From Acanthosepion esculentum (taxonomy: Eukaryota; Mollusca; Cephalopoda; Sepiida; Sepiidae), in contig OZ038480.1 of NCBI GenBank assembly GCA_964036315.1, positions 15,474,518 through 15,538,517 of the forward strand: a stretch of DNA of 64,000 bases, written 5' to 3'. The translations under genes were made by a program, and so were the position numbers. Positions 1 to 12,776 of the stretch are shown in pieces. Under the pieces are notes generated by a model, which ran no database searches, had not been told where the DNA came from, and saw only the letters and a program-made list of their open reading frames with translations. How positions within the stretch are numbered: the stretch's first letter is position 1; each line of letters starts with the position of its first letter.

Positions 1-229
1 CGAATCCCTACCCCAGCTAAGTATCAAGTGAAGCTCTCAGCCAGAAGGCCGACCAAGTGAGCGATCTGCAAACAGATACTACACTTTGATCCAGGGCACC
101 CGACCGAGCAGCTCCAAACCCACCTTGGACCATCGGGTGTACAAAGGAGATGTGGTGTAGGCAAAACCACTCCAGAGCCAATGTACCTCCAGATTTGCTA
201 CAGGGATGGTTACTGTGATCATCAGTTGT
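1..229. other. unassigned sequence at window edge
   Basis: I recognise no gene or repeat in this stretch. It is less AT-rich than most of the window and runs straight into a LINE fragment, so it may be more of the same or another mobile element. Short frames open on both strands but show no motif. Confidence 0.3.
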
Positions 230-720
230 CATTGGACTCTTTTTTGTTTCATTATAGTAAGGCTACAGAACAAGAGTCAGATCAGACCAAAAATGGAGTA
301 TTGTGGCTATATCTAAGCTGGAGCTGCCCTATCCTCATTTTCCAGCCTTTAGTTCAAGGTTGTTTACATGGCCTTGTGGGAGGATGACTTATTTTCTACT
401 CTGCAATGCCTTTACCACAGTCACATCACAAGCCTATCGCTTCTCTATTGCTATTCCCATGGCAAATGGTCTGATGTGCTCCATTTATTTAGTGCCACCA
501 ATTCAAACCTTAACAGCCAAGATTCACCTTGCTACATCCACCGGGTTGACTCACCCTCATTACCTCTGTATTCCATTAGTAAGAAGTAAATTCCACTCAG
601 ACAGCTTCTTCCCAAGAACCACTACTTTGTAAATGAACCCCCCCACATGAATGCTTCCCATAAACACTACAATCTTGACTTCTTCAAGTCAAAGGTCAAT
701 TGTTACCTACTCTACATATC
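230..720 (+). repeat. LINE ORF2 C-terminal fragment
   Basis: Conceptual translation across several frames gives pieces typical of the end of a non-LTR retrotransposon ORF2 after the reverse transcriptase: SQIRPKMEYC near 265-300, a LSLLYCYSHGKWSD-like piece near 435-475, and SKFHSDSFFPRTTTLW near 585-635. These lie in shifting frames, so the copy is decayed. Related pieces occur at 17520-18760 (split) and on the opposite strand at 32700-33330. It lies upstream of the first visible YEATS2 exon and is presumably intronic. Confidence 0.6.
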
Positions 721-1067
721 CTTATAATCATCACTTCCTATTTCCTCTTACATTCATATCACACACCTCATCCACTAACACTCTACCATGACTGGTTCTT
801 GAGCCTCGTATTTAGCAAACATTCATATATTCATGTTCTAAACTGTTTTTAAGGATCTATATTACCTAGTACCTGATGATAAATCTTTCTCTTTGGAAGA
901 TCCCCCCCTCCCGACAGTCGGCTTCAGTGTAGTCTTTGTTTCTATTTTCAAAATGGTGAGATAAAAAGTTCAAAAGGAATCTGTGTTTGATTTTTGTTTC
1001 TTTTTACTACATGCACACAGCATTTAGAAACCCAATCCTTTTATGCCTGTATGTATTTTTGTTTCAG

Positions 1068-1112
1068 CTCGATCGAACGTATACAGGTTTACAGACATTG
1101 GGTGCTGAAACC
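1068..1112 (+). CDS. YEATS2: YEATS2 exon (end of YEATS domain)
   Basis: A 45-nt exon encoding LDRTYTGLQTLGAET, between a tttcag acceptor and a GTAAGT donor; both ends are phase 0. The peptide is essentially identical to the end of the human YEATS2 YEATS domain, just after the strand whose aromatic cage reads acyl-lysine. It is the first exon I can see; earlier exons must lie upstream. It is too short to call on coding statistics alone. Confidence comes from the peptide match and from the frame fitting the next exon. Confidence 0.92.
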
Positions 1113-2272
1113 GTAAGTAATTTTTTAAAAACATTTTTTCTCTCTAGTTCTTTCAAGTAGTAAATGTTAATGATTATTATGATTATTATATTACTAAAAA
1201 TCAAATTAAACCATTTTAATGCTTCATTTGTTTTAATTTATGTTTTTGCAAAACTTTCTAAAATTTATATATTTTTGATTTTTTTTTTTTTTTTTAACCT
1301 ATTTTTGAAAAATGATTGCTCTTAAAATCAAATTTGTTTTTGTTAATTAAATTTTATGATGTTGGACGACTTTGCTTGTCACTTTTTCTATGTCAAGCAA
1401 AAGCTTGTTATCACTTCCAAAAAATGCTTGTTATATTCAAGACTTCGTAGACACTGGTACTAGTAGTAACACCTTCCAATAATATTTGCACTAGTAATAC
1501 TTGTTCAAGTAGTAATCACCAAATAGTATAATAAGATTATCGTAATCCATATAGTAGTAGAGGAGAGTGAACATATAGCAATAGTGGATAGACAAGTTCA
1601 CGTGATCTACTTAATAATGGAATCACCCGTGTTAGTCACTGGCGATCTAGTTTCAAACCACAGTGTCAGCAATGACACTTACTCTTATACAACATTAAAT
1701 TTGTTTTTTTGTTTTTTGCTAATTTAATTCAAGAAGACATTTTTGACTAAAAGACTTATTCCATGATTCTTAAAATATGTTTTCATACTTCAGTTTATAT
1801 GAAATATATATATGTGTGTGAGTTAAAGATCAAATCTAGATCAGATATGGATAGGAATCCAATAAAATGATAGAATAAAGAACCGGTAGGAAACATAATT
1901 CAATCTAACATGTTTCACCTTTATTAAGGCTTCGTCAGAGATCGAGAATAAAGGGCAAAAAGCAAAGAGACAGACGACTGAAATGTTATGATTTTTGGTA
2001 GTTCTCATTGGTCAGACGCATGTCACGTGTATTAACGCAATAGATAATATATAAATATGTGTGCGGAACATTTTGGATGTTAAAGTGTATGATAGTGTGT
2101 GAGTAACGAAATGATTGTATGTCTCTAGGTTTATGTTGGACAGTAACATTAATTCTTGTTAAGTGTATAAATGTGTATGTGAGGAATGTCTACAGATGTC
2201 ACCCTCATATTCTTTGTGAAATGTAGCGATATGTTGCAATAATTTTGTATTTGGTTGGCTTTTTACATTCTC

Positions 2273-2317
<45 letters not shown>

Positions 2318-5300
2318 AAGTCTGTGGTCATTAACTCTGTGTGGGTCGGTGAAACAAAGTCAGGTAAACAACGTCAGGTAAAGTAATAATCTAATTTTGG
2401 TTGGATTTATCATTAATGTATTTCTCACTTTTTAAAAGGATTTGTAAATTTTTATTTTATGGATCAGATAATTTGATCAAATAACCAAACGTTAGAATTT
2501 TTTCATCCTTTCTTAGTTAAGCTAAGAACTTTTCAACAATTTAAGATGACCCAAAAAATTCTTTACTGTAATACTGTAAAATAAAAAACATTCTTTTCTG
2601 TAATACTATAAAATAAAAAACATTCTTTACTGTAATACTATAAAATAAAAAACATTCTTTTCTGTAATACTATAAAATAAAAAACATTCTTTACTGTAAT
2701 ACTATGAAATAAAAAACATTCTTTACTGTAATACTATAAAATAAAAAACATTCTTTACTGTAATACTATAAAATAAAAAACATTCTTTTCTGTAATACTA
2801 TAAAATAAAAAAACATTCTTTACTGTAATACTATAAAATAAAAAACATTCTTTTCTGTAATACTATAAAATAAAAAACATTCTTTACTGTAATACTATAA
2901 AATAAAAAACATTATTTTCTGTAATACTATAAAATAAAAAACATTCTTTACTGTAATACTATGAAATAAAAAACATTCTTTTCTGTAATACTATAAAATA
3001 AAAAACATTCTTTACTGTAATACTATAAAATAAAAAACATTCTTTTCTGTAATACTATAAAATAAAAAAACATTCTTTACTGTAATACTATAAAATAAAA
3101 AACATTCTTTTCTGTAATACTATAAAATAAAAAACATTCTTTACTGTAATACTATAAAATAAAAAACATTCTTTACTGTAATACTATAAAATAAAAAACT
3201 TTCTTTACTGTAATACTATAAAATAAAAAACATTCTTTACTGTAATACTATAAAATAAAAAACATTCTTTTCTGTAATACTATAAAATAAAAAAACATTC
3301 TTTACTGTAATACTATAAAATAAAAAACATTCTTTTCTGTAATACTATAAAATAAAAAACATTCTTTACTGTAATACTATAAAATAAAAAACATTCTTTT
3401 CTGTAATACTATAAAATAAAAAAACATTCTTTACTGTAATACTATAAAATAAAAAACATTCTTTTCTGTAATACTATAAAATAAAAAAACATTCTTTACT
3501 GTAATACTATAAAATAAAAAACATTCTTTACTGTAATACTATAAAATAAAAAACATTCTTTACTGTAATACTATAAAATAAAAAACATTCTTTACTGTAA
3601 TACTATAAAATAAAAAACTTTCTTTACTGTAATACTATAAAATAAAAAACATTCTTTACTGTAATACTATAAAATAAAAAACTTTCTTTACTGTAATACT
3701 ATAAAATAAAAAACATTCTTTTCTGTAATACTATAAAATAAAAAACATTCTTTACTGTAATACTATAAAATAAAAAACATTCTTTTCTGTAATACTATAA
3801 AATAAAAAAACATTCTTTACTGTAATACTATAAAATAAAAAAAAAATTTTCTGTAATACTATAAAATAAAAAAACATTCTTTACTGTAATACTATAAAAT
3901 AAAAAACATTCTTTACTGTAATACTATAAAATAAAAAACATTCTTTACTGTAATACTATAAAATAAAAAACATTCTTTACTGTAATACTATAAAATAAAA
4001 AACTTTCTTTACTGTAATACTATAAAATAAAAAACTTTCTTTACTGTAATACTATAAAATAAAAAACTTTCTTTACTGTAATACTATAAAATAAAAAACA
4101 TTCTTTTCTGTAATACTATAAAATAAAAAACATTCTTTACTGTAATACTATAAAATAAAAAACATTCTTTTCTGTAATACTATAAAATAAAAAAACATTC
4201 TTTACTGTAATACTATAAAATAAAAAACATTCTTTTCTGTAATACTATAAAATAAAAAAACATTCTTTACTGTAATACTATAAAATAAAAAACATTCTTT
4301 ACTGTAATACTATAAAATAAAAAACATTCTTTACTGTAATACTATAAAATAAAAAACATTCTTTACTGTAATACTATAAAATAAAAAACTTTCTTTACTG
4401 TAATACTATAAAATAAAAAACATTCTTTACTGTAATACTATAAAATAAAAAACTTTCTTTACTGTAATACTATAAAATAAAAAACATTCTTTACTGTAAT
4501 ACTATAAAATAAAAAACATTATTTTCTGTAATACTATAAAATAAAAAACATTCTTTACTGTAATACTATAAAATAAAAAACATTCTTTACTGTAATACTA
4601 TAAAATAAAAAACTTTCTTTACTGTAATACTATAAAATAAAAAACATTCTTTACTGTAATACTATAAAATAAAAAAGGTAAAATAAATCAATAATGAACT
4701 TAAAAATTAAAACTGAAATGCATATGAATGTTATATTAAATAAATGACTTTGTTGAGTAATGTTTTGAAAATTGTATTACTGCAAAGTAACTTTTATGCT
4801 ACCCTATGTGTGAATGAATATATATATATATATATATATATTTATTTAGGCAGCATATCTTCATTCAAAGATGTCTCATTGAATAATATAGACATATTGT
4901 GACTACTTATTTTTATACTGATCCTTTCCAGCTGTTTAATCAGTTTCTTGATGTTAAGATGAAAATCATCCAGGAAGGTACCATAGTTCTATTGCACATC
5001 TATTATCACAATTCTATCTGCATTCACAATACAGGAAAATAGTTGTTGACAACATCAATATACAACACCATGAAAATAATAAAGAAAAACTTCAAATTCT
5101 CAAGACCCTCTATATCAACAGCAACCAACACTCAACAAAATTTATTATGAATAATAACATTTAATACCATTTTACATTTCTACCAATTTCCAGTTAGCTC
5201 CCTTATATTGAAACACTTGTTTTGCAAAAAGATTCCACAGCTACAACAGATAAATTAAAAATTTTAAAGCAACTATAACAGAGGACGTTTTTGCGTGTTT

Positions 5301-5498
5301 TTAAAAATCACTATCACAACAAAATACAGATTTTATCACAGTTATAATAAGTTTGCCTTTGTAATTTACCCCTGAAGATGATCTTAGAAAAGGTCAAAAG
5401 TATTTGGGTTAAAAACAAACACAGTGCCTTCCTTGAAAAATTTCATCTTAACATGAAGAAACTGATTAGACAACTGGAAAGGATCAGTATAAAAATAA

Positions 5499-5532
<34 letters not shown>

Positions 5533-7014
5533 CAAGTGTAACAGCAAAATTGTCCAATTGTTAGATTAAACTCTGAACTATTATATCTTAGAAATGATTA
5601 AAAATATCTTACTGGAATTCTCCAAGGTTTTTATAATACTATTGAACTCTACTTTGAACAATAAATGTATAACTACGCTCCATGCTTAACAGAAGAATTG
5701 TGATGAAATCGGTCATAAATTAAAATGTTCATCATTAATTAATCATGGCTAAGGATTGAAAGTTCATGAAGAATTGAATTAAACTTCAAATAGAATCTTA
5801 AATACAGGTATTTATTTCTAATTGCTAAGAACAATTCTGGTACAAGTCCAAACTGTTAGGCATCAACTTTGGCAATGACATCCTCAACCATCTTCCTGAA
5901 TGTACCACAAGCTTTTTTCATGAATTCTTCATCAATGTTCTCAAGTCTTACCACAAAATCTGTTTGTGAACTCATCGCTTAGAAATTTTTGAGCCACTGC
6001 ACTCGTGTGACAAGGTCTTATTGATCTTGGGGTTTTGATTGTCTCTGGCCTTAGGATATTCAGAAAGAATCCAGGTCTTTACCGTTTTCAAAATTTGAAC
6101 ATAGCAAACTTGTCAGTCTCTCATCCTTCTCAAACATGATCAAAGGCTTTTTCTTGCCATCAGAGGCCGCACAGACAAAAACATTACTTTGGTAGGGTTT
6201 TTGCAGTTAAGTCATACTCTTGTCTCCCTCTCTCTCTCTCATGAGGATCTGAATCCAGAATACGGCCGTTGCATCTGTTTGTGTATGCATCCTGTGTAAA
6301 ATTCTTCTCATCTGTGTAGAAGATTATTCCAGGATCATTTTCCAACTTATTCAAGATTATCTTCACCCTCTTTAATAAGGTGCTTCACAAGTTTCATGTA
6401 TAATTTCATTTTCAAGTCATTTTTTTACTGCTTATGAGAGAGACAAGAATATTACTTTCAACTGCAAAAACCCTGCTAAGGTAATGTTTTTGCCTGTCAA
6501 AGCTGAAATTCCTCTCTCATGAGCCAAACATCAAATGTATTGAGTTGGATCTTTTCTAATAGATTTCTTTAGCTCTCAGTTGAAATGATGATCCCTCTTG
6601 CTGTTGTGACCTCCTGATCCAGTTTTCATTTCGACTGTTCCATCTTTTTAAAATTTATTCACCGTTCTCTTGATAGTTCTTGAATGGACTTTGAAGATGG
6701 AAGCCAGAGTATGAATGTTAGTACAATTACTGAAGGCCTGAATGATCTTTTTCCTCTCACCATTGCCCAGATGGGAAGACATAGTGCAGCTGACACAAAA
6801 GGATTTTAAGCTGTTCTCTTTCTAGATGAATAACTCAAAGGGTTTTTCAGTGATTCTTACAACAAATGGTATCAAGATGGCTAACAGTCTTATCTGAAAA
6901 CCTGGGAAAGAGAAACTCAGTTTAGTGGGGTTTTTTTTTTTTAGATATTAAACATTTTGTGGGATAGACAATTATGCTGTTAAACAATTTAGATAATTTT
7001 GCTGTTACACCCGG

Positions 7015-7071
<57 letters not shown>

Positions 7072-7369
7072 CTAATTATAATTATTTTTTAAAAATATGA
7101 TTCCATCGCTACATAAGAGTTCTCATGTTTCAAAAACAGGAGCTAAAAACTTCAATTTAATTATAAAAATTAAATTGAATTAAAGTATCAAGCTCTGTTT
7201 CATCTTCAAGCAAAATTTTTGGAAAATTAAAAAAAAAAATAATTATAATTTAGGCTCTACTTATGTATTGAGCACTGTTTTTTAAAAATAAAAACAAAAA
7301 TACTAAAGAACTTCGGATTATTTACCTAACGTGTTCTTTCCTATTTTTCTATACATTTGCACACGCACA

Positions 7370-7454
<85 letters not shown>

Positions 7455-7670
7455 ACTAGGTTTGCTCTACGCTTGTATTGAGCTCTTTAGTTAGTTGTTT
7501 ACTCGTATCGGGGTTTTTTCTTTGGGCCTTGAACCTGTATCTGTGCGATTATTTTCGACAGACTTTCATGTTCCTGGCTCTTTCTTTTTTTAAAACCTTC
7601 TTTTCCTTCGTGATTGATTTGGCTGTTGTTAAATCAAGAGTTCGAAGGTTTTTCGACACGAGTATAGTTA

Positions 7671-7739
<69 letters not shown>

Positions 7740-10700
7740 TTCATAAATTATTTTTTTCTCCATATTTTTTGTTCTTTTATTTCCATTTCACAGACTGTGG
7801 AGATTGAAATTGAAAAAGAAAATGTCTTTGATCGCAGTGCATTGGTTGCATATCCTGGTAATTCTCTTCCCTGCCTCTCTGTATCCCCGTTATCTTGTCC
7901 TATCAACAATCAATTATTAACAACAAGCCAAAAAGCTCAAGCAGAAGAGCACAAAACCATTGTGGAAACTACAGTGCACCACTCCCCCATGAAAAAAGAA
8001 CCTCCCAGCACAGAAGCTCAACCTTCCCTTGTTCCTCCTTGCTCGACAGGGGAAACAGATTCAACAGACAGTGCCCAACCGAGTAAAGAGGCATCAGGTA
8101 TTGGTTCTTCACCTGCTAAACACACAAAATCTAGAGTGTCTTCTGGGGTCTCACTTGTTGAGAACGCTACCCCTGCTGTTGCCAGCAGCTTGGCTGGAGG
8201 GAATCAGACCGGGCCTTCAACTAGCACTTACACTGAAGCTATAACAGCTACCACAACAATTACTGTACCTTCCAAATCTACAGCTCCATTATTGTCACCT
8301 ATCATAATCACAACACCTCAGAAATCTCTTGCACCTTCTAGTGGTGTTAAAATTGGACCCTCACTGGCAAGTTCCAGTGTCCCCCAAGCACCTTATTTTG
8401 TAGCACTCAGTTCTATAGCAAATCCCAAACTATCAATCCCTGTTGTCATGACAAATGCAGCAGCCAGACCAAAAAACCCTGTCATTGCAACACCATCAAC
8501 TGCCATAGCCACATCCTCAAAACAAGGAAACTTGCAATTTTCAACCACAGTCCCTACCACTAAAGTCCAGACTTTACAAGGCGTGCCCCTTAACAATCTA
8601 CTGAAAACTTTAAATAGCAACAGTAAGGTCCTGTGGATGTCACCACCCCTTCTGCCTCAGGTACGAGTATCAAAACCAACAAGTGTTGTCCCAGCATCCT
8701 CATCTGCATCTTCATCTCATCTCACATCTCCAGCACAGTCAGTATCATCCATTCTTCTTCCTCCTTCCTCTTCTTCTTCACTAATTGCCACCCAAGACAA
8801 AACCACCTCTGTGCTTTTCAGTAACACAATTGCTCTCACAACCACAGTGTCAACAGCTTCCAGCAGCAAATGCTCAACAACAGAAATCTCAACAGGAACG
8901 AAACTGATTCTAGCTGGTGACACGACGGTTAAAAATCTACCTGGTTCTTCCCTTGAAACCAGGCCAGTCATTTCCTCTTTAGACAACAACTATATCACCA
9001 TTCAGTTCAATACAAACCCAGCAGATATCAGCCAGTCTGCACACACCCAGAAAAAAGTTACAGGAGCTGGAGATAAAAGTGCTCCGATTAAAGAAGGAGG
9101 CCCGGTCATTTCTCCTTTCCGAGTTACTCCCCAGGGTCTTGTGTCTATCTCCAGTCGAATATCACCTTCATCAACCTCTGTGCAGGCCACAGCTGCCCAG
9201 CTTTGCAAGACTAACCCTACCTCATCTGTTCCTGTTGTCCATATGTCAACAGGGCAGCAACCAACCAGCGGTGCCCTTTCTTCAACATTCAAGTCTCTTA
9301 GTAAATTACCGACAGGTACTGGTACAGCACCAATCATTCTGCTGTCGGGCACCTCTGTGGCTCGTACTTCCGCAGTCATAACAAATACTACAGCACCAAT
9401 TAAGAAAGTCGCAACACAACAGCCACAAGGCTTGTTGATTCCTTCATCAAGTTTTCCGCAGAGTGTTGTCCGCCCATTAACTACTGAAGTTAAAAGCATT
9501 CCAAATAAAACCTCTTTACTATTTCTTAGTCCCACCGCCAATTCCAGCAACATCGTAAAGGCTGCTGGAACTTCAGGTAGCAAAGTGGTCTATGCATCTC
9601 AACCTACAACTCATAATACTGTAAACGCGTCTGTCAGTGCTGTCCACACCCATGTGCTGGCATCTGCAACCAGCTCTTCCTTGGCTGGCAATCCTCCAAC
9701 TACAAAAGTCTGCTTTATTCAGAATCCACCCCAGGTGACTGATGTCCAGAAAACAACAGTTGGATCTTCCCAGCCATTGAAATGCAGTGTCATCAGCAGT
9801 AATCCTTCAGCACTTACCTCAAGCAAACAAACTTACGTCTTAACCACCACAAAAAACAAGGGTCTCTCTCTCCTACCGAGTCACTTAGTTCTAAAACCTG
9901 GTTCAGAGAGTCGACCTGATGCTATGCCATCTGTTCTTTACAAAGCAGCTCCTGCCGACAATACACCCACTACACAAATAGTCTCTTCTACTCCCCCTTC
10001 AGCTCCTACAGGGTTAACTCTTGCACCTACACAGCCAATGCTCTTGCTTAAAAACCAAAAGGCTCCAATGATTGTTACCAATCAGATTGGCATCAACAAT
10101 CCCGCCACAAGCGTCACCCCAACACAGATGCAGGTACTAAGCTCAAATAAACCTTCTCAACAAACATCTCTTGTGTCGACAGGCAAAGATAATGACAACT
10201 CGACCATGTCATTGCAGCTTCAGTATTCAAATGGCCATCTTGTTTTGGCACCACCAACTGTTCGCTCTACACTCGGTAACAATGTCACGGGAGGTCAGAA
10301 AATTTTTCTTAAAGTGCTGCCTTCAACAACAGCTTCAAGTTCAATATCTGCAACCAATGGACCTAAAGTAGTCAATGGTAATTCTCCTCTAAATATTGTC
10401 TCCATGACAACACCAGCAACCCCTGCTAGCACAATTAGCAATAATACATGCAGTCCATTGAGCACAAGTGCTAAGGCTGTCCAAGAACAAAATGCAACCC
10501 AGAGCACAAAACCAGTGAAAACTGTCGAAAATGAAAAGAGGATACATGGATATAATAAAGTCAAAAAATCTGAATCTGTTCAACCAGCTATTGTTCCCTT
10601 AATCAAGTAAGTAATGCTTCTTCAATTTTTTTTTTTTTTTTACCTCTCTTCAGAACATATGCAATCATGACATTATACAATTTCTTCTTTATTTTCTACA

Positions 10701-11857
10701 AATTGCCATGCATTCTTGAGTAGGGCCTTTTTTGTTGCTGATGCTGTTATGTATGTATTGCTTTTTTGTATCAGTTTTATCTCTTTTCAAATATTGTTTG
10801 TTTAGACTAAGAAATTTAACTGTGACAACTGTTGAAAAACTAATACAGAATTATTACTGTATTAGTTTTTGTAATTCCAACGCAAACTAAGTCTATATAC
10901 CGGGATTGAATAAGACTGACAAACCTTTCATTGGTTGAAATTGGTCTATTCCTCATGTGAGGTAATTTTGGATTTCATTGGGTACTAATTATCACTCTGT
11001 AATATTAAATACATTGAGATCTTTTTGTGGATCAGTTTTAATATTTTATATTACTGGGATCCATTTGGATTATACATCAACAGATTTAATACATTTATAT
11101 ATGTGAGAGAGAGAAAGATGATAAAAATACAGTTTTAAAGTATGTTATATTTATGGGTTAATAGATTCTATCCCTTATATTGATCCTATGTAAATATGAG
11201 AGTGGACATTGAATTTAACACCAAGAAGTGACAGTCTGTTTCATGCTTAACTGTAATCATCAGGTCTAAAGATTGCATTTAAGCATGAAACAGACTATCA
11301 CTGCTGGAGTTGACTTCAATGTTCACTTATATATAATATATGTGCGTGTGTGTAAAAATTTCCGATATAACTATCTATAAAAGGACAATATTAATAAAGA
11401 CAAAAGGAAAACTTTGAGCGTGCTCCTATTGAATCTTATCAAAAGATAAATCTGCACATGGATTTTTTCAATATTACTCCTTTCACAAACCAACATACAT
11501 GATTATAAAAATGTTGAAAAATTACATAAATTTATTCCGTACTAAAATAATTTAAACATTAATTGCATAAAAAAATTTAACATCATTTACTCAGTTTCGT
11601 TTATTTGACATTAAATTATGTCACTTAGCATCTTCCATAATTTACCTAGACTTTTTAGGTAACCTGATGAATATTTATGAACATCTTATAAATTTAAAAA
11701 TTTTGAAAAACTAACATTTTTACTTTTGTTTACAAATACTTGTTGCAAAATAATAAAGTCCTTACATTTGCTTTCATAAAAAGTCCATCAGAGGATGAAA
11801 CATGTCAGCTATGATCAGAACCAAAATTACTCATAATAATAATGCTTCTGAAACAGG

Positions 11858-11888
<31 letters not shown>

Positions 11889-12262
11889 ATAAACATAAAA
11901 ATGTCTTAAAATAATTGTCTGACTTTGTCCATTTCATAATGTCATTTGTTTACATTTGGATATGCATGGAACACATATGAATATATATGAGAAAATGATG
12001 GAAAATTGTAGTTTAAAAACTGTAAAATCGACCTTGCTAACCAAAACTCACCTCTATGGTGAAATCAGTAAAAGCATGTCAGGCTATATGACGGTTCCGT
12101 ATAGGATACAGGTTCGATTCCTGTCAGAGGACGCATATTTTCTATGACAATTTCCGGACATTCAGGTCAGTAAATGTTGTTAATACTGTTTATTATAAAC
12201 AGAGCATTTACTTAAATATTTGTATCTATAAAAAAAGAATATATAAACATAAAAATGTCTTA

Positions 12263-12317
<55 letters not shown>

Positions 12318-12725
12318 CTATAATTAGTAACAGAAGCCATTGGTTCATACCAACAGCTTTCCATACTCAATACTCATCGGATTCACTCTTGCGTGGTCAT
12401 GTGTGACGTCATGAGCTGTTGTGCGATTTTCGCTTTCAGCGTCTTATATGCATGTGTTTATCGTTGCTTGGAAATCATCCATGTAAACAAAAACAGACTA
12501 TCATCAATTTTTTGTTCGTGTATTGCTTAATATATTGTGTAATTGTCATCTTTGATAATGGCTTATGTAAGCCGAAAGCTTAGATTGGATTAAAAAATAT
12601 GTATCAATATTGTGATTTTCTTTCTTCGTTTAATGATAAAGTTATTAAGCTTATCAGACGATATGAAAAGAACTTACATAAAATATATAGACAACACTTA
12701 TCTATATTATTTAATGAAACATGTA

Positions 12726-12776
<51 letters not shown>

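Larger units (their letters stand above)
1113..7793 (+). other. YEATS2 intron, 6.7 kb, repeat-filled
   Basis: GT-AG intron holding, in order, a hammerhead-like motif, a (GT)n tract, the 32-bp minisatellite, a Penelope-like remnant with inverted flanks, a decayed transposase and three long (TA)n tracts. Stretches outside these (1113-1890, 2320-2550, 6860-7015, 7075-7370 and 7455-7670) are AT-rich with no feature I can name. Confidence 0.8.

Noticed and set aside
2552..4676. Centromeric or telomeric satellite
   Set aside because: A single short array inside an intron of a gene; no telomere-type TTAGGG units.
7478..7807. 109-codon frame with Tyr-Ile repeats
   Set aside because: Runs through a (TA)n microsatellite and the acceptor tract; intronic.
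8717..8989. 90-codon reverse frame and other short frames over 7.9-10.6 kb
   Set aside because: Shadows of the YEATS2 exon for the same reason.
9002..9583. 193-codon reverse-strand frame over the large YEATS2 exon
   Set aside because: Its codon positions mirror those of the + strand exon; the Ser/Thr/Ala/Val-rich sense codons rarely give reverse stops. No motif and no splice signals.
12075..12137. Functional tRNA gene
   Set aside because: Only the T-arm folds; acceptor, D and anticodon arms do not.
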